From Jeotgalibaca ciconiae (GTDB lineage: Bacteria; Bacillota; Bacilli; Lactobacillales; Aerococcaceae), in assembly GCF_003955755.1 (NCBI RefSeq), contig NZ_CP034465.1:310001-374000 (forward strand): a stretch of 64,000 bases of DNA, written 5' to 3'. A program made the translations under genes and the position numbers. The notes beneath the pieces are model-generated. The model worked only from the letters and a program-made list of their open reading frames with translations, was not told the DNA's origin and made no database searches. This document shows positions 52,459 through 62,273 of the stretch, piece by piece. Every line of letters begins with the position of its first letter. The first letter of the stretch is position 1.

Positions 52459-53223
52459 TTAACCTTGTTTTTTCTTTTGTTGTTGCCCGGCAATTTTTAT
52501 AACAAGTTTTCTAGGAGCAATCTTCGCCAATATCGCAGCTGCTTTAATAGACGCACCTGGAATAATTAACGAATTTTTTTTGAACATTTGGTTTACTCCA
52601 TAAACCGCACAAGTACGAGCATCAATGCTTTTAAGGCTAAATGCTGCTCCGGCAACTTGATTGAACTCCGTGTTTACCGGTCCTGGACAAAGTGAACCAA
52701 CATAAACATCGCTCTTTTCTTCCGCTAGTTCTTGACTAACAGCAGAGCTCAGACTGGTGACATACGCCTTACTTGCGTAGTAAGCTGCCATATAAGGCCC
52801 CGCTGGCATTACCCCCGCAACCGATGAGACATTCAAAATATAGCCTTTATTTCTCTTTTTAAAATTAGCTAGAAATAATTTTGTTAGCACATGTACAGAC
52901 TTGATGTTAACATCAATCATCGATAATTCTTTTTCTAACGGTATCTCTGTGTAACTTCCAAATGCCCCGAAACCAGCTGAATTTATTAAAATTGTACAAT
53001 TTAATTGCTTGGTTTGCTCATATAAAGAATAGCAGTCTTCTAAATCCTCTAAATCTGCTACAATAATTTTAGATTTAGTGGGCAATTCTTTTGCTAATTG
53101 CTCTAATCGATCTAACCTGCGAGCAACAAGCACGACATCATAACCGCGTCTGCTTAACTGAATTGCTATCTCTCGACCAATTCCAGAGCTAGCACCCGTC
53201 ACAATAGCAACTTCATTCCTCAT
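52459..53223 (-). CDS. SDR family oxidoreductase
   Basis: A 254-residue short-chain dehydrogenase. IVTGASSGIGREIAIQL is the cofactor motif near residue 7, NSAGFGAFG the NNAG equivalent, and SSVAGVMPAGPYMAAYYASK carries the catalytic Ser and YxxxK. It resembles the YqjQ/DltE-like subgroup (LCPGPVNTEF). The frame opens at 53247, but the ATG at 53223 has GAGGAG. It precedes the thiolase gene by 29 bp, which might point to lipid or CoA-ester metabolism, but no substrate is evident. Confidence 0.87.
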   Translation of the reverse strand: MRNEVAIVTGASSGIGREIAIQLSRRGYDVVLVARRLDRLEQLAKELPTKSKIIVADLEDLEDCYSLYEQTKQLNCTILINSAGFGAFGSYTEIPLEKELSMIDVNIKSVHVLTKLFLANFKKRNKGYILNVSSVAGVMPAGPYMAAYYASKAYVTSLSSAVSQELAEEKSDVYVGSLCPGPVNTEFNQVAGAAFSLKSIDARTCAVYGVNQMFKKNSLIIPGASIKAAAILAKIAPRKLVIKIAGQQQKKKQG

Positions 53224-53353
53224 GGTCTCAAACTCCTCTACTAACATTTTCTTGCTATTAGTATACCTTTTTCTGTCAGGACTCTCTATCTTTCCCTATA
53301 GTAATTAAGAATAACTTAATCAGCTATTAAATAAGCGGGACAAATAATGAAGT

Positions 53354-53560
53354 AAGAAAAGCGGACAAGTCCGCCTTGACCTATGAAAAAATAGGAAATT
53401 TGACCCTGAATTGTCAGGAGACTTCACGCTTCAGCGGGTTAGTCGAATGATATGCGTTAGCGAGCAGCGAAGCGCGCAATGGGGCAAATTTATCTTTTTT
53501 TCACTAGGTCAGGACTTGGAAGCTAGACATTGATGGCTGAACTTATAATCCCCTAGTCTA
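53354..53560 (+). repeat. Dispersed hairpin repeat, copy E (long form, 207 bp)
   Basis: Nearly identical to copy D, including the insertion of about 50 bases in the centre. It lies in the 399-bp gap between the start of the SDR gene and the end of the lipoprotein gene (both minus strand). Upstream of it, 53224-53353 shows only AT-rich sequence that should hold the SDR promoter. Confidence 0.92.
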
Positions 53561-53586
53561 CAAAGAAAGCTTATATAATTCAATGC

Positions 53587-53612
53587 AACAAAAAAAGTGG
53601 GTTTCCCCACTT
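53587..53612 (-). terminator. Rho-independent terminator after the lipoprotein gene
   Basis: On the minus strand AAGTGGG pairs with CCCACTT around a four-base loop, followed by seven or more T. It starts about 10 bases after the stop codon. Confidence 0.88.
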
Positions 53613-53622
53613 CATTTTTGTT

Positions 53623-54279
53623 CTAGTTAACTTGTAAATCAGTGATTTCAATATTTGTTTCTTCTGGTGTTGCATTCATTAATAACTCTTCGTTGCCAGC
53701 TGGCACATCCAAAAAGACAGGCATTGCTGTATTATTTGGGTGTTCTCCGAATTCACTCTCGTCCAATGTAAACTTCATATTGTCCCACACTGGCGTCCCG
53801 CCTACAACAAAATTAAGGTTGAAAGAAAGGTTCTTCAAGGGCTCTCCAATACGATTGATTCCCATGAAGAAAGCTTGTAAACCACCATCTTCTCTTTCAA
53901 TATAGTAACCCGTGTAACTTAAAGTGAACAATCCAACTTCACCTAAGTTAGCATTCGTTTCGGTAAATTCATTCGCTACTGAAATAACGTCATTGTAAAT
54001 TTCAGTACCTTCATCTTGACGAAGCGTATCTGGTACGTAAAGAGTGAGACTTTGACCCTCTTCGCCTCCATTGTCAACACCCGATTCACTGGTTCCACCA
54101 GTTCCTCTAGACTCCTCACTACTTGCAACTTCACTACTACTTTCCGAAGAAACACTTTCTATCGTTTCTGAAGATACTTCAGTAGATGTATCTACTACTT
54201 CACTTGAACTCTCGCTATCACCACTATCTGTGCATCCTACGAGTAAAAATAATGCAGTAAGCCAAACTAATTTCTTCAA
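53623..54279 (-). CDS. Putative lipoprotein with Ser/Glu-rich linker
   Basis: A protein of about 218 residues that I cannot assign to a named function. The signal peptide LVWLTALFLLVGC ends in a lipobox Cys. A low-complexity Ser/Glu/Thr/Val linker follows (about 20-65), then a compact domain (LTLYVPDTLRQDEGTEIYND onward) of mainly beta character, as in DUF-type surface domains of Lactobacillales. A TTG at 54279 with AGGAGTTGGAGG upstream is the best start; another TTG at 54288 overlaps the site. It is probably anchored outside the membrane, with the linker spanning part of the wall. It is monocistronic. Confidence 0.78.
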   Translation of the reverse strand: MKKLVWLTALFLLVGCTDSGDSESSSEVVDTSTEVSSETIESVSSESSSEVASSEESRGTGGTSESGVDNGGEEGQSLTLYVPDTLRQDEGTEIYNDVISVANEFTETNANLGEVGLFTLSYTGYYIEREDGGLQAFFMGINRIGEPLKNLSFNLNFVVGGTPVWDNMKFTLDESEFGEHPNNTAMPVFLDVPAGNEELLMNATPEETNIEITDLQVN

Positions 54280-54434
54280 AACCTCCAACTCCTCTCACTA
54301 TGTTTATATTTATCATATCATAGCCCGTTTCTATCTTATAATGATTTGAATTTGAACTTTAGGAATTGTATTGAGCGTTTAGCTTGGCAATACAAAGTTG
54401 CTGCTCTAGTGGCTATCCTCGGTTTATTTTTTTC

Positions 54435-55097
54435 TTATATAAACAATCGTTTTTGTAACTCTTTCTTTATTTCTTTTCCTTGGAAGATGATGATTAAACC
54501 TAGCATGATACAGCTCAATGAGATTGAACTCCAGGCAGGGATAACGTTATTTACCCATTTTAAAAGTAAGAATAGAGCTGGCACAAGCCCTAAGATACCT
54601 GCAGCAAATAAATACAATATATAATCTCCTGTTTTTATTTTTACAAATTGAACCGTCAAAAACATTCCCACAGTCGCAGAACCACAAATGATTGGTACCG
54701 CATATGTCGTTGACCATGCTGTCCACCCCATTAAATAATCTAAGTAAACACAGACTAAAGATAAGAAAATCAAGAGATACAAGATACTCTTTGCAATATT
54801 TCTACGTTTCCTGATTAATATTAAAGAAACAAGCCACATTGTTACCACACCAATAAAAGCACCTTGTAAGCCTCCAAATTCTCCTCGCCAAATCAATGCA
54901 ATCGGATAAGAAGCAAATACTAGCAAAATTGAAACCAGTGATAATATCTTCGTTCCTTTCTGCTTGTTGAATTTTAATGGAACGTCTGGATATGGGCTGG
55001 CGCTTGCTTTTTTTTCTTCGTCTAATTTTTGCTTACAAAGCGGGCAGGTTTTCCAATCTCCTTTAATATCGACATTACAATGATCACAATGTCTCAA
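54435..55097 (-). CDS. Zinc-ribbon membrane protein (DUF6320-like)
   Basis: A 220-residue protein. The N-terminus RHCDHCNVDIKGDWKTCPLC carries two CxxC knuckles of a zinc ribbon. A short linker is followed by about six membrane helices. This matches the DUF6320 type often found beside condensation/acetyltransferase-like proteins. The start is a TTG (55097) behind GGAGGTGAAGGAA and overlaps the stop of the preceding acyltransferase gene by four bases, so the two are translationally coupled. Function unknown; a membrane partner of the acyltransferase is plausible. Confidence 0.75.
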   Translation of the reverse strand: MRHCDHCNVDIKGDWKTCPLCKQKLDEEKKASASPYPDVPLKFNKQKGTKILSLVSILLVFASYPIALIWRGEFGGLQGAFIGVVTMWLVSLILIRKRRNIAKSILYLLIFLSLVCVYLDYLMGWTAWSTTYAVPIICGSATVGMFLTVQFVKIKTGDYILYLFAAGILGLVPALFLLLKWVNNVIPAWSSISLSCIMLGLIIIFQGKEIKKELQKRLFI

Positions 55098-56515
55098 ATT
55101 CCTTCACCTCCCAATTCTTCTTGGGTAACTTTATTTGCAGAAATCGTCACTGGTATTTCTTTTTCAGTCAGCATCGTCACATAAGCTTGTTGAATATCCG
55201 TTTCAACATAAGGACTTGAAAAAGAAATCGTCAAAATATCGCCATGGCTGATTGCACAAAACTGTGGGCGCACTGCAATTGTATGGAAATATACTTGATT
55301 TATATAAGGATCTACATATTCCGGAAAATTAACTCTTCCTAAATTTGAAATTGCGATAGTCAAATTACGGTTGTTTCTCTTGTTAATTCCTTTTAGTACT
55401 AAATCTTTTATAGGGCGTATAACCAGCCTCCCGATGGGGTGATATTCAAAGGCAATTAATCTGGTTAACCATTCTTCCAAATTTTCCTTACTTAATTGCG
55501 CTTCAAGCTGCTCTTTTAGTTCTTTACATATTTCATCCATTGAATTTTCTTTATCAAGTTGATATGTGTATTCCAAACGAATTGTTGAAAAGAAATTACG
55601 AGCTGTATTAGACGGGAAAAACTGCCTCAAATTAACAGGCACTGAGACTGCAATTGTCTCGGTCCCCTTAAAGTTCTTTGCAGTTTTTCGAATTGCTTCA
55701 ATAAAGAGAGCTGTTAGATATATTGTCAAAGTGCTGTTGCAGTCTTTTGATAATTTCAATAGATCTTTAACCGGCAATTCTAATTCAATGATTCTTGGTC
55801 GATTATCAGGTGTATAAGTGCCTGTCACTTGATAAACCCTTGTATTCTTCTCCGTTTTATCAGCAACCGGCATAAAAATACTAAAGGCTTTTTTACCATA
55901 TTTCGTTACGGATGAGCCAGCTTTCTTTCCAATTTCATTAAGAGATTGGACGGCAGACTCAGCAGCTTTCCCAAAATTACGATTCTCTTTTTTGCGAAAG
56001 TGTCTCGCAAAACTATCTTCTGCTAATTGCTGATAGGAATGTTCGGTGCGTTTAATGTCTTCCACTACTTCAATTTCTTCATTTTTTAACAATGTGTATT
56101 CTCGCAATAAATCTTGAAAAAACCATAACGCTCCGGTTCCATCTGACAGTACATGAAAGACTTCCAAACTAATTCTTTTCTTCCAGTAAATAACCCGAAA
56201 TAACAATTCTTTTCGATCAAAATGATAGAGTGCTTCACAGCTCGGATTGGTATCTAATTTTACTACCGGCCTTAAATCGCTTTCCTCTAAGTAATACCAA
56301 AACACACCTCTTCTTAGAACACTGTGATAAAGTAAATATTGATCGTACACCTTATTTAGTGCTTTTTGAAGCAACTCCGAATCCACTGTATCAGAAATTT
56401 CTGCACTAAAACGGAAAACTTTGGTATCTTTTGGAGACATTGCTGCTAAAAAAATATTAGATGCATTATCTAAACGAACCCATTTTTTTCTATGGCGCAT
56501 CATTCTGCTTTCCAA
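55094..56515 (-). CDS. Acyltransferase of the condensation/alcohol acetyltransferase superfamily
   Basis: A 473-residue protein with the chloramphenicol acetyltransferase-like fold. HVLSDGTGALWF near residue 115 has the catalytic HxxxDG motif, and the C-terminal half contains NLGRVNFPEYVDPYI and SHGDILTISFSSP. It transfers an acyl group from CoA or another thioester to an alcohol or amine; the substrate is unknown. Several starts are possible: GTG 56524, TTG 56515, ATG 56503. I prefer the TTG, six bases after AAGGAAGTG. It overlaps the end of the upstream esterase gene and the start of the DUF6320 gene. Confidence 0.75.
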   Translation of the reverse strand: MESRMMRHRKKWVRLDNASNIFLAAMSPKDTKVFRFSAEISDTVDSELLQKALNKVYDQYLLYHSVLRRGVFWYYLEESDLRPVVKLDTNPSCEALYHFDRKELLFRVIYWKKRISLEVFHVLSDGTGALWFFQDLLREYTLLKNEEIEVVEDIKRTEHSYQQLAEDSFARHFRKKENRNFGKAAESAVQSLNEIGKKAGSSVTKYGKKAFSIFMPVADKTEKNTRVYQVTGTYTPDNRPRIIELELPVKDLLKLSKDCNSTLTIYLTALFIEAIRKTAKNFKGTETIAVSVPVNLRQFFPSNTARNFFSTIRLEYTYQLDKENSMDEICKELKEQLEAQLSKENLEEWLTRLIAFEYHPIGRLVIRPIKDLVLKGINKRNNRNLTIAISNLGRVNFPEYVDPYINQVYFHTIAVRPQFCAISHGDILTISFSSPYVETDIQQAYVTMLTEKEIPVTISANKVTQEELGGEGI

Positions 56516-57455
56516 TATATTCACTTCCTTTTAAGCTTTCATCTAAGAATTCTTTGATGAGTTTGTATGTTTTTGAGACGATTCCATTCACACTTGGTCC
56601 AGTAAGATAATCATGCACCGTTTCTTGCGCTTGAAAAACTCTTGTATAAGTACCAGCTTCTTTTAATTTTACTCCATAAGCCTCTCCTTCATCACGTAAG
56701 GGATCGAATTCAGACGTGATAATAAGTGCGTCAGGTAAATCGCTAAAATCTGCAGCCATTAAAGGCGAGATATACGGGGATTTTCGTAAAGCTTCATCCG
56801 GTTCATACATTTCCATATATTCTTGCATCTTTTTGGAGGTTAGGCCATAATCAAATCCATTTACATAAATACTTTCAAAGGGAGCTTGTTCTGTATGATC
56901 CCAGTAAGTAACTGGATTTATCAGAATCTGTTTCCCGGGTAATGTTTTTCCTTCATCACGCAGTCTCAAGCAAACTGCAGCTACAAGGTTTCCACCAGCA
57001 GAATTCCCGATTAAACTCAGTTTTTTTGCATCTGTTAGACCTGTCAATTCTAAGTTATTCGTTAAAATGTCTACCACTCGATAGCAATCTTCGAAACCTG
57101 CTGGAAATGGATATTCCGGAGCTTTTCGATAATCAACCGATAGTACTGTTCTACCCGTTGACTCAGCCATTTTCATACAATCTTTGGTATAGGTATCGTT
57201 ATTCCCCAACACCCAGCCTCCTCCATGAAAGAACAACAGGATATCATCACTTTTTCTTTCTTTTGGATGAAATACTCTTATAGGAATGCTGTGAGAACCA
57301 TCTTCTGAATAGATACTTCGATCAAACACTCGATAATTATTTTTAGGTTTTGCAGCAAAAATATTTTGTAGTTTGCGTACCCAAACATAGTCTTCCTGCA
57401 TGTCAATTTTAGGTGAAGAGAGTAGCTTTAATATTAGTTTTACGATTGGATTCAT
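56490..57455 (-). CDS. Alpha/beta hydrolase, HSL-type acetyl esterase
   Basis: A 321-residue esterase. FFHGGGWVLGNND near residue 77 is the oxyanion-hole motif, LIGNSAGGNLVAAV near 147 the nucleophile elbow, TSEFDPLRDEG near 250 the acid and VHDYLTG the His. It resembles Aes/lipase LipR-type enzymes acting on short acyl esters. It is first in a three-gene, overlapping operon (esterase, acyltransferase, DUF6320), which suggests joint acyl-ester metabolism of one compound. GAGG precedes the ATG. Confidence 0.87.
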   Translation of the reverse strand: MNPIVKLILKLLSSPKIDMQEDYVWVRKLQNIFAAKPKNNYRVFDRSIYSEDGSHSIPIRVFHPKERKSDDILLFFHGGGWVLGNNDTYTKDCMKMAESTGRTVLSVDYRKAPEYPFPAGFEDCYRVVDILTNNLELTGLTDAKKLSLIGNSAGGNLVAAVCLRLRDEGKTLPGKQILINPVTYWDHTEQAPFESIYVNGFDYGLTSKKMQEYMEMYEPDEALRKSPYISPLMAADFSDLPDALIITSEFDPLRDEGEAYGVKLKEAGTYTRVFQAQETVHDYLTGPSVNGIVSKTYKLIKEFLDESLKGSEYIGKQNDAP

Positions 57456-57531
57456 ATTGGTAACCTCGTCTTAAGATATTTTGTTTTTTATAGCATGCTG
57501 ATAATCTGCTTTTTTGTCAAGCTTCCAAACA

Positions 57532-57562
57532 AAAAAACTAGGCAAAAGCGCCTAGTTTTTTA
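57532..57562 (-). terminator. Rho-independent terminator after the SNF2 helicase gene
   Basis: AAAAACTAGGC pairs with GCCTAGTTTTT around AAAAGC. On the minus strand it lies downstream of the helicase gene and upstream of the esterase operon. Confidence 0.88.
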
Positions 57563-57596
57563 TTGTTTGACATCCGAAATCGACTTCTCGTTGTTC

Positions 57597-60500
57597 TTAT
57601 TCGCTTAATAATTCTAAAATTTCTTCTTTGCTTAAGGAGGTGATTGATTTCTTTTCATCAGAAATCACTTGATCAATCAATTCTCGCTTTTTGTCTTGTA
57701 ATTCGCTGATTCGCTCTTCAATTGTTCCGGCGCAAATCATACGAATCACTTGAACGACATTCTTTTGACCGTATCTATGTACGCGGTCTGTCGCTTGGCT
57801 TTCAACTGCTGGATTCCACCAGCTGTCGTATAGAATCACTGTATCTCCACCAGTTAAGTTTAATCCTGTTCCACCAGCTTTTAAGGATATTAAGAACAGA
57901 TCTTTCTCACCTTCATTAAAACGAGTTGTTAATGCTAAACGGTCTTCGTTTGGCGTTTTTCCATCAAGGTAAAAATAGTCATATTCTCTTTTAATTAACT
58001 CTTCCTGGATAATAGCAAGCATTTGAGTAAATTGAGAGAATAGCACCACTCGATTTCCGTTTTCTTTTGCGAGTTCTAGATACTCTAATAATCGTTCTAA
58101 TTTTGCAGATCCTCCATTGAAATCAGGCATCACTAATCGTGGATCACAGCAAATCTGCCTTAATCTTGTCAAACCAGCTAATATCTTAATTCGGTTTTCA
58201 CCTAATCGATCTTGTTCAATGATAGAATTAGCTTCGCTTCGAACTAAAGATAATTGAGATAAATAAATCGATTTCTGTTCCTCAGAAAAGTCGATATATT
58301 CAATGGTTTCTATTTTATCCGGAAGTTCTTTCAAAACATTTCGTTTTAATCGACGGAGAATAAACGGACTAATTTTACGATTAATTTCTGCTAATTCCAT
58401 CGCTTTAAAAGATTTCTTTGTTCCTAAGAGTCCCGGAACAACAACGGAGAAGATGGAATACAATTCTCCTAGTTGGTTTTCCAAAGGCGTTCCACTTAGT
58501 GCAAATTTATTAAAAGAACGTAATTGTCGAACTGCTTTTGTCGTTTTTGCTGTATTATTTTTTACAATTTGCGCTTCATCCAAAATAACCGTCCTGAACT
58601 CCGTATCTTCGTATAACTCTGCATCTCGAATCAATACCGGATAGGAGGTAATCCATAATTTAATTTTATCTTCTTTTGCTTTTTCAATTTGCTTTTGACG
58701 TTCTTCTTTTGTACCTGTTATTAAGACTGTCTCAACGCCTGGTATAAACTGATTACTTTCTTTTTGCCAATTAAATAATACACTGGACGGACAAATAACC
58801 AATATTGGTTTAGATTGTTTTTCTAAAGTAGAGGCAATAAAAGTCAATGCTTGAATGGTTTTACCTAATCCCATGTCATCCGCAAGTATGCCTCCAAATC
58901 CAAACTCATCCAACGTTTTTAACCATTGGAAACCTTCTACTTGATAGGGACGCAAATTACCCACCATTGCTTCTGGTAAAGTATACTCTTCTTCATTTAT
59001 CGAACTGATTCGGTTTAGAAAATCTTTAATTGAATTTTTTAACTCTGATCGTTTCAGAACTTCTTCATCAATTGAAAAGATTTTATGGAGCGGCAATTCC
59101 ATTTCTCTTTTTACTTTACTAGCTTTTATATCCATTTTTTGCAGGATATCTTGGTATTCATGAAAAATTTGATCTTGTAGATTGATTATTTTTCCATTTG
59201 ACAAGCGGCGATATTTTTTATTTGCAATCAAGTCTTGCATGATTTTCTTTAAATCACTCTCTGCGATCCCATCCATATCAAACGTTACCTGTAAGAGGTT
59301 TGTAGAGGAATCCATACCAACAACTAATTGTGGATGTACGGGCGATTCGTAGAGCAGTTGATCAAAAGAACTGGTTGTGTAAATTTCCATTAGTTGGCTG
59401 AACTCAGGAAGTGCATCATATAGAAAGCGATATACTTCATCAAAATCTACCAAAACCATTTTTTTATCTTCAAACTCAAAGGCAAAATCGAAAGAATAGA
59501 AGGAGTTTAAAACTTTTCCTTCACCTTCTAAATCTAACACCATTGATTCAGGTAGAGATTCTTCTTCCATAAAAAAGGTCGTTGGATTATATGTGTTCGG
59601 TCCATAGTGAAATTCAAGGTTGACCCATAGCTTGTCGTCTGACCAATCCAAATACATTTTTGGAATAAGTGGTTCTTGTTGATAATTTTCTTTCACTTGC
59701 TCCGAAATGGTAATTGGAAATCTTTTCGCAATGGATGGAACCGAAGTCATCAAGAAATCTTTCATCATTTTTTTTGGAATAACCACTTGATGTTCACTAT
59801 TATCAGAAAAAGCATTTGCAACAATATTCAAAATACGAATCTCTTCATCGGTTAAAAAGAAAAAGTCATTTTCTTTAATCATAACCTTTTGCAAGGGAAA
59901 CAAATAGAACATGTTTTTTTCTGGCTCCACAAGTGAAAATTGAAAGTGATCCGGCTCATTTGCTAACTCTCTAATTTGAAACGGGATCGGTAAAAGTACT
60001 TCTCCCTCATCAAATAATATGGGATTAACAAAGCTTTTCTGATCACTATCTCGATGTCCTTGCTTGATTTTATAGTGTTCCATTTGTAGTATTTTTTGTA
60101 GTGTTTCTTTTATTAGAACAGGCTGAATTTCGATCTCACTCTTATTCCCGTTGCTGTACTGATGGTACATTTGATGTTGAAATTGGTAATTTTTTAACTC
60201 TAACAAATAATATAACATTTCACGATCTTTTGATCCTATATAGTGTTCGGCTGGATCAAAGCTGAATTCTTTCCCAAAGACCATCGGCTGTTCTCTTAAT
60301 AAGGAAAGCGAGATTTGTTCAATGTCCTTTACTTGGTAAAGTTTATCAACTCCCACTTTCACACGTACGGAACTTTCATCTTCGTTTTCAAGCGATTTAA
60401 AAGCGAAATGATACTCAAATGTTAATTTCTCTCTTCCTCTAAAACCTGTTTGTGCATCTAAAAAATCGGACATATGATCCATTATATATTGAGCTGCAAA

Positions 60501-60869
60501 ATACTTTCTTGGATGATTTCCAGAAGTTTGATCTTGTTTACTCCCGGCAAATCCCCCAGCTTCTTTTGCTTCTTTTATGAGTTCATTGTATTTATACATC
60601 GTAGCAACGATGTGTTTACATGCTGTAAAACTTTCCATGTGTTTCGGGCAGGTACAATTATAAGATAGATATTGATGATTTTCATTAATCATTAATTCTG
60701 TTCGGTAAGCATTGCTCACAACGGCATAGACCTCTAAGAAGTCCCGTTCTTCATTCACGATAATGTTCTTAATCTCATTCTTACGGAAAATGTTTTTTCC
60801 GAGACGAATAACTGAATCAGATGATGCTTCTTCACTTATTTGCGCTTCACTTAGCAATTCCCATTTCAT
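57597..60869 (-). CDS. SNF2 family DEAD/DEAH helicase with SWIM zinc finger
   Basis: A 1090-residue protein. The N-terminal region has a SWIM zinc finger (NCTCPKHMESFTACKH near residue 75). A long middle region corresponds to the bacterial SNF2-associated domain. The C-terminal ATPase has ADDMGLGKTIQALTF near 665 (motif I), LDEAQIVKN (motif II), LSGTPLENQLGE (III) and LISLKAGGTGLNLTGG plus DRVHRYGQ (V, VI). Bacterial homologues such as YwqA are thought to remodel nucleoprotein or RNA polymerase complexes. It is monocistronic; the ribosome binding site is weak (GGGGG 12 bases upstream). Confidence 0.92.
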   Translation of the reverse strand: MKWELLSEAQISEEASSDSVIRLGKNIFRKNEIKNIIVNEERDFLEVYAVVSNAYRTELMINENHQYLSYNCTCPKHMESFTACKHIVATMYKYNELIKEAKEAGGFAGSKQDQTSGNHPRKYFAAQYIMDHMSDFLDAQTGFRGREKLTFEYHFAFKSLENEDESSVRVKVGVDKLYQVKDIEQISLSLLREQPMVFGKEFSFDPAEHYIGSKDREMLYYLLELKNYQFQHQMYHQYSNGNKSEIEIQPVLIKETLQKILQMEHYKIKQGHRDSDQKSFVNPILFDEGEVLLPIPFQIRELANEPDHFQFSLVEPEKNMFYLFPLQKVMIKENDFFFLTDEEIRILNIVANAFSDNSEHQVVIPKKMMKDFLMTSVPSIAKRFPITISEQVKENYQQEPLIPKMYLDWSDDKLWVNLEFHYGPNTYNPTTFFMEEESLPESMVLDLEGEGKVLNSFYSFDFAFEFEDKKMVLVDFDEVYRFLYDALPEFSQLMEIYTTSSFDQLLYESPVHPQLVVGMDSSTNLLQVTFDMDGIAESDLKKIMQDLIANKKYRRLSNGKIINLQDQIFHEYQDILQKMDIKASKVKREMELPLHKIFSIDEEVLKRSELKNSIKDFLNRISSINEEEYTLPEAMVGNLRPYQVEGFQWLKTLDEFGFGGILADDMGLGKTIQALTFIASTLEKQSKPILVICPSSVLFNWQKESNQFIPGVETVLITGTKEERQKQIEKAKEDKIKLWITSYPVLIRDAELYEDTEFRTVILDEAQIVKNNTAKTTKAVRQLRSFNKFALSGTPLENQLGELYSIFSVVVPGLLGTKKSFKAMELAEINRKISPFILRRLKRNVLKELPDKIETIEYIDFSEEQKSIYLSQLSLVRSEANSIIEQDRLGENRIKILAGLTRLRQICCDPRLVMPDFNGGSAKLERLLEYLELAKENGNRVVLFSQFTQMLAIIQEELIKREYDYFYLDGKTPNEDRLALTTRFNEGEKDLFLISLKAGGTGLNLTGGDTVILYDSWWNPAVESQATDRVHRYGQKNVVQVIRMICAGTIEERISELQDKKRELIDQVISDEKKSITSLSKEEILELLSE

Positions 60870-60945
60870 AACTTGAACAAAACCCCCAAAAAGTTCTCAT
60901 TCCCTAAATTATAGCACACCACTTACATACTCGCAGAAATAAAAA

Positions 60946-60976
60946 GAAAAAGCTGAGACAATTATCCTCAACTTTT
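60946..60976 (-). terminator. Rho-independent terminator after the GNAT gene
   Basis: On the minus strand AAAAGTTGAGG pairs imperfectly with CTCAGCTTTTT, followed by T residues. It lies about 36 bases after the GNAT stop codon. Confidence 0.65.
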
Positions 60977-61011
60977 CTTACTTTCATTTTATTCTGCTGT
61001 TATTTTCTGCT

Positions 61012-62052
61012 TCATACATCTAACAAAAAATTAATGCTTTCAATGTTGAATGGTTTCTCGTATGCATAACGCAAGCCGCCATTATCTAAATAAATATGGC
61101 CACAATATTCGAATGATGCTTTTTCGAGTGCACGCTGCATGCTTTTATTATCAGGATGCGTGTCGATTCGAATACTATGATAATTATTCGCTGTCGCTAT
61201 CGTTTGTGTATGCTCGAATATACGGCCCATTATTCCTTTTCCTAAATGCCCCTGTGCAACAGCAACACGATGAATGGAACAATAAGGCATCTCTGTTTTC
61301 CAAGCGCCATCTTCTATCTCTTTATAAAGCGGATCTTCTCCAAATAACAGAGCTACTACTCCAACAAATTCATTGTTTTCATAATACAAATAACTATTTT
61401 CGTTCAGGATATCTTTTTTAGCCGTTTCTTCATTCGGATATCCTGTTTGCCATTGATCAATGCCCGCTTTCTTTAAATTTTCTTTCGCATCATCAATGGT
61501 TCTCATGATCAAAGGAATATCACTCAAACTCGCTTTTTGAAGTCTCGTTGGATAATCTGTTAATACAAGTTCGTAGGCAGACCAAATTTGATCCGTGTGT
61601 AGTTCTCCGACAAAATGGAAGCCATTTTTTTCTAAAGCTCCTCTCATCATCTGGTTATCGGGATGGGTATCAAGACGGAGACTGCTGAATCCTTTCACAA
61701 TACTGATGAGAGCAATATTTTCAATTATTTCACCAAAAATATTCTTGCCTCGTTCTTCATGAGCGATTGCTATTCTCTTTATAATTCCATAGGGTTGATT
61801 GGATGACCATGTACCAGATTTAATTTTTTCATAAATAGGATCTTCTCCATAAAACAAGGAAAAAGTCGCAACAACTTTATTGTTTATGCAATATACATAT
61901 GCATTTTCATTTTTAATATCATCTATAATTTCCTGCTTATTTGGGTAATTTTCAGACCACATGTTTATACCTAATTGATTGAGACTTGCTTTAGCGTCTT
62001 TAATAATAAACATTTTCGCTTCTAAATCATTAAGCTTTGCTTTTCTTAACAT
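61012..62052 (-). CDS. Tandem GNAT acetyltransferase (two domains)
   Basis: A 346-residue protein made of two similar GNAT halves (about 1-165 and 170-346). Each half contains a GEDP motif (LFYGEDPIYEKI, LLFGEDPLYKEI), then an acetyl-CoA-binding core (KRIAIAHEERGKNIFG, HRVAVAQGHLGKGIMG), then RLDTHPDNQMMRGALEKNGF or RIDTHPDNKSMQRALEKASF. Internal gene duplication is evident. The pyrophosphate-binding loop of the second half (RVAVAQGHLGKG) looks more canonical. The GTG at 62061 overlaps the ribosome binding site; the ATG at 62052 is better. Substrate unknown. Confidence 0.88.
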   Translation of the reverse strand: MLRKAKLNDLEAKMFIIKDAKASLNQLGINMWSENYPNKQEIIDDIKNENAYVYCINNKVVATFSLFYGEDPIYEKIKSGTWSSNQPYGIIKRIAIAHEERGKNIFGEIIENIALISIVKGFSSLRLDTHPDNQMMRGALEKNGFHFVGELHTDQIWSAYELVLTDYPTRLQKASLSDIPLIMRTIDDAKENLKKAGIDQWQTGYPNEETAKKDILNENSYLYYENNEFVGVVALLFGEDPLYKEIEDGAWKTEMPYCSIHRVAVAQGHLGKGIMGRIFEHTQTIATANNYHSIRIDTHPDNKSMQRALEKASFEYCGHIYLDNGGLRYAYEKPFNIESINFLLDV

Positions 62053-62273
62053 CCATTCCACCTACCTGATTTTCATAATAATCTTTCTCACTATAAAGGA
62101 AAGCAGAAATAAATGTCCATTGTTTTTTTATATTTTTATTCTATTTTAATATTATCCTTCCCAAATAAATCATGAATAAAAGAATTATTTTCTCCAACTG
62201 CTGAGGGTTTTTCGATGACTAGCTATTCTTTCAATGGTAGACTATAACCAAAATATGATGCGGAGGAATGGAA

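Noticed and set aside
9384-53560. Insertion sequence
   Set aside because: The dispersed repeats carry no transposase ORF and I found no obvious target duplications, so only a non-coding repeat is claimed.
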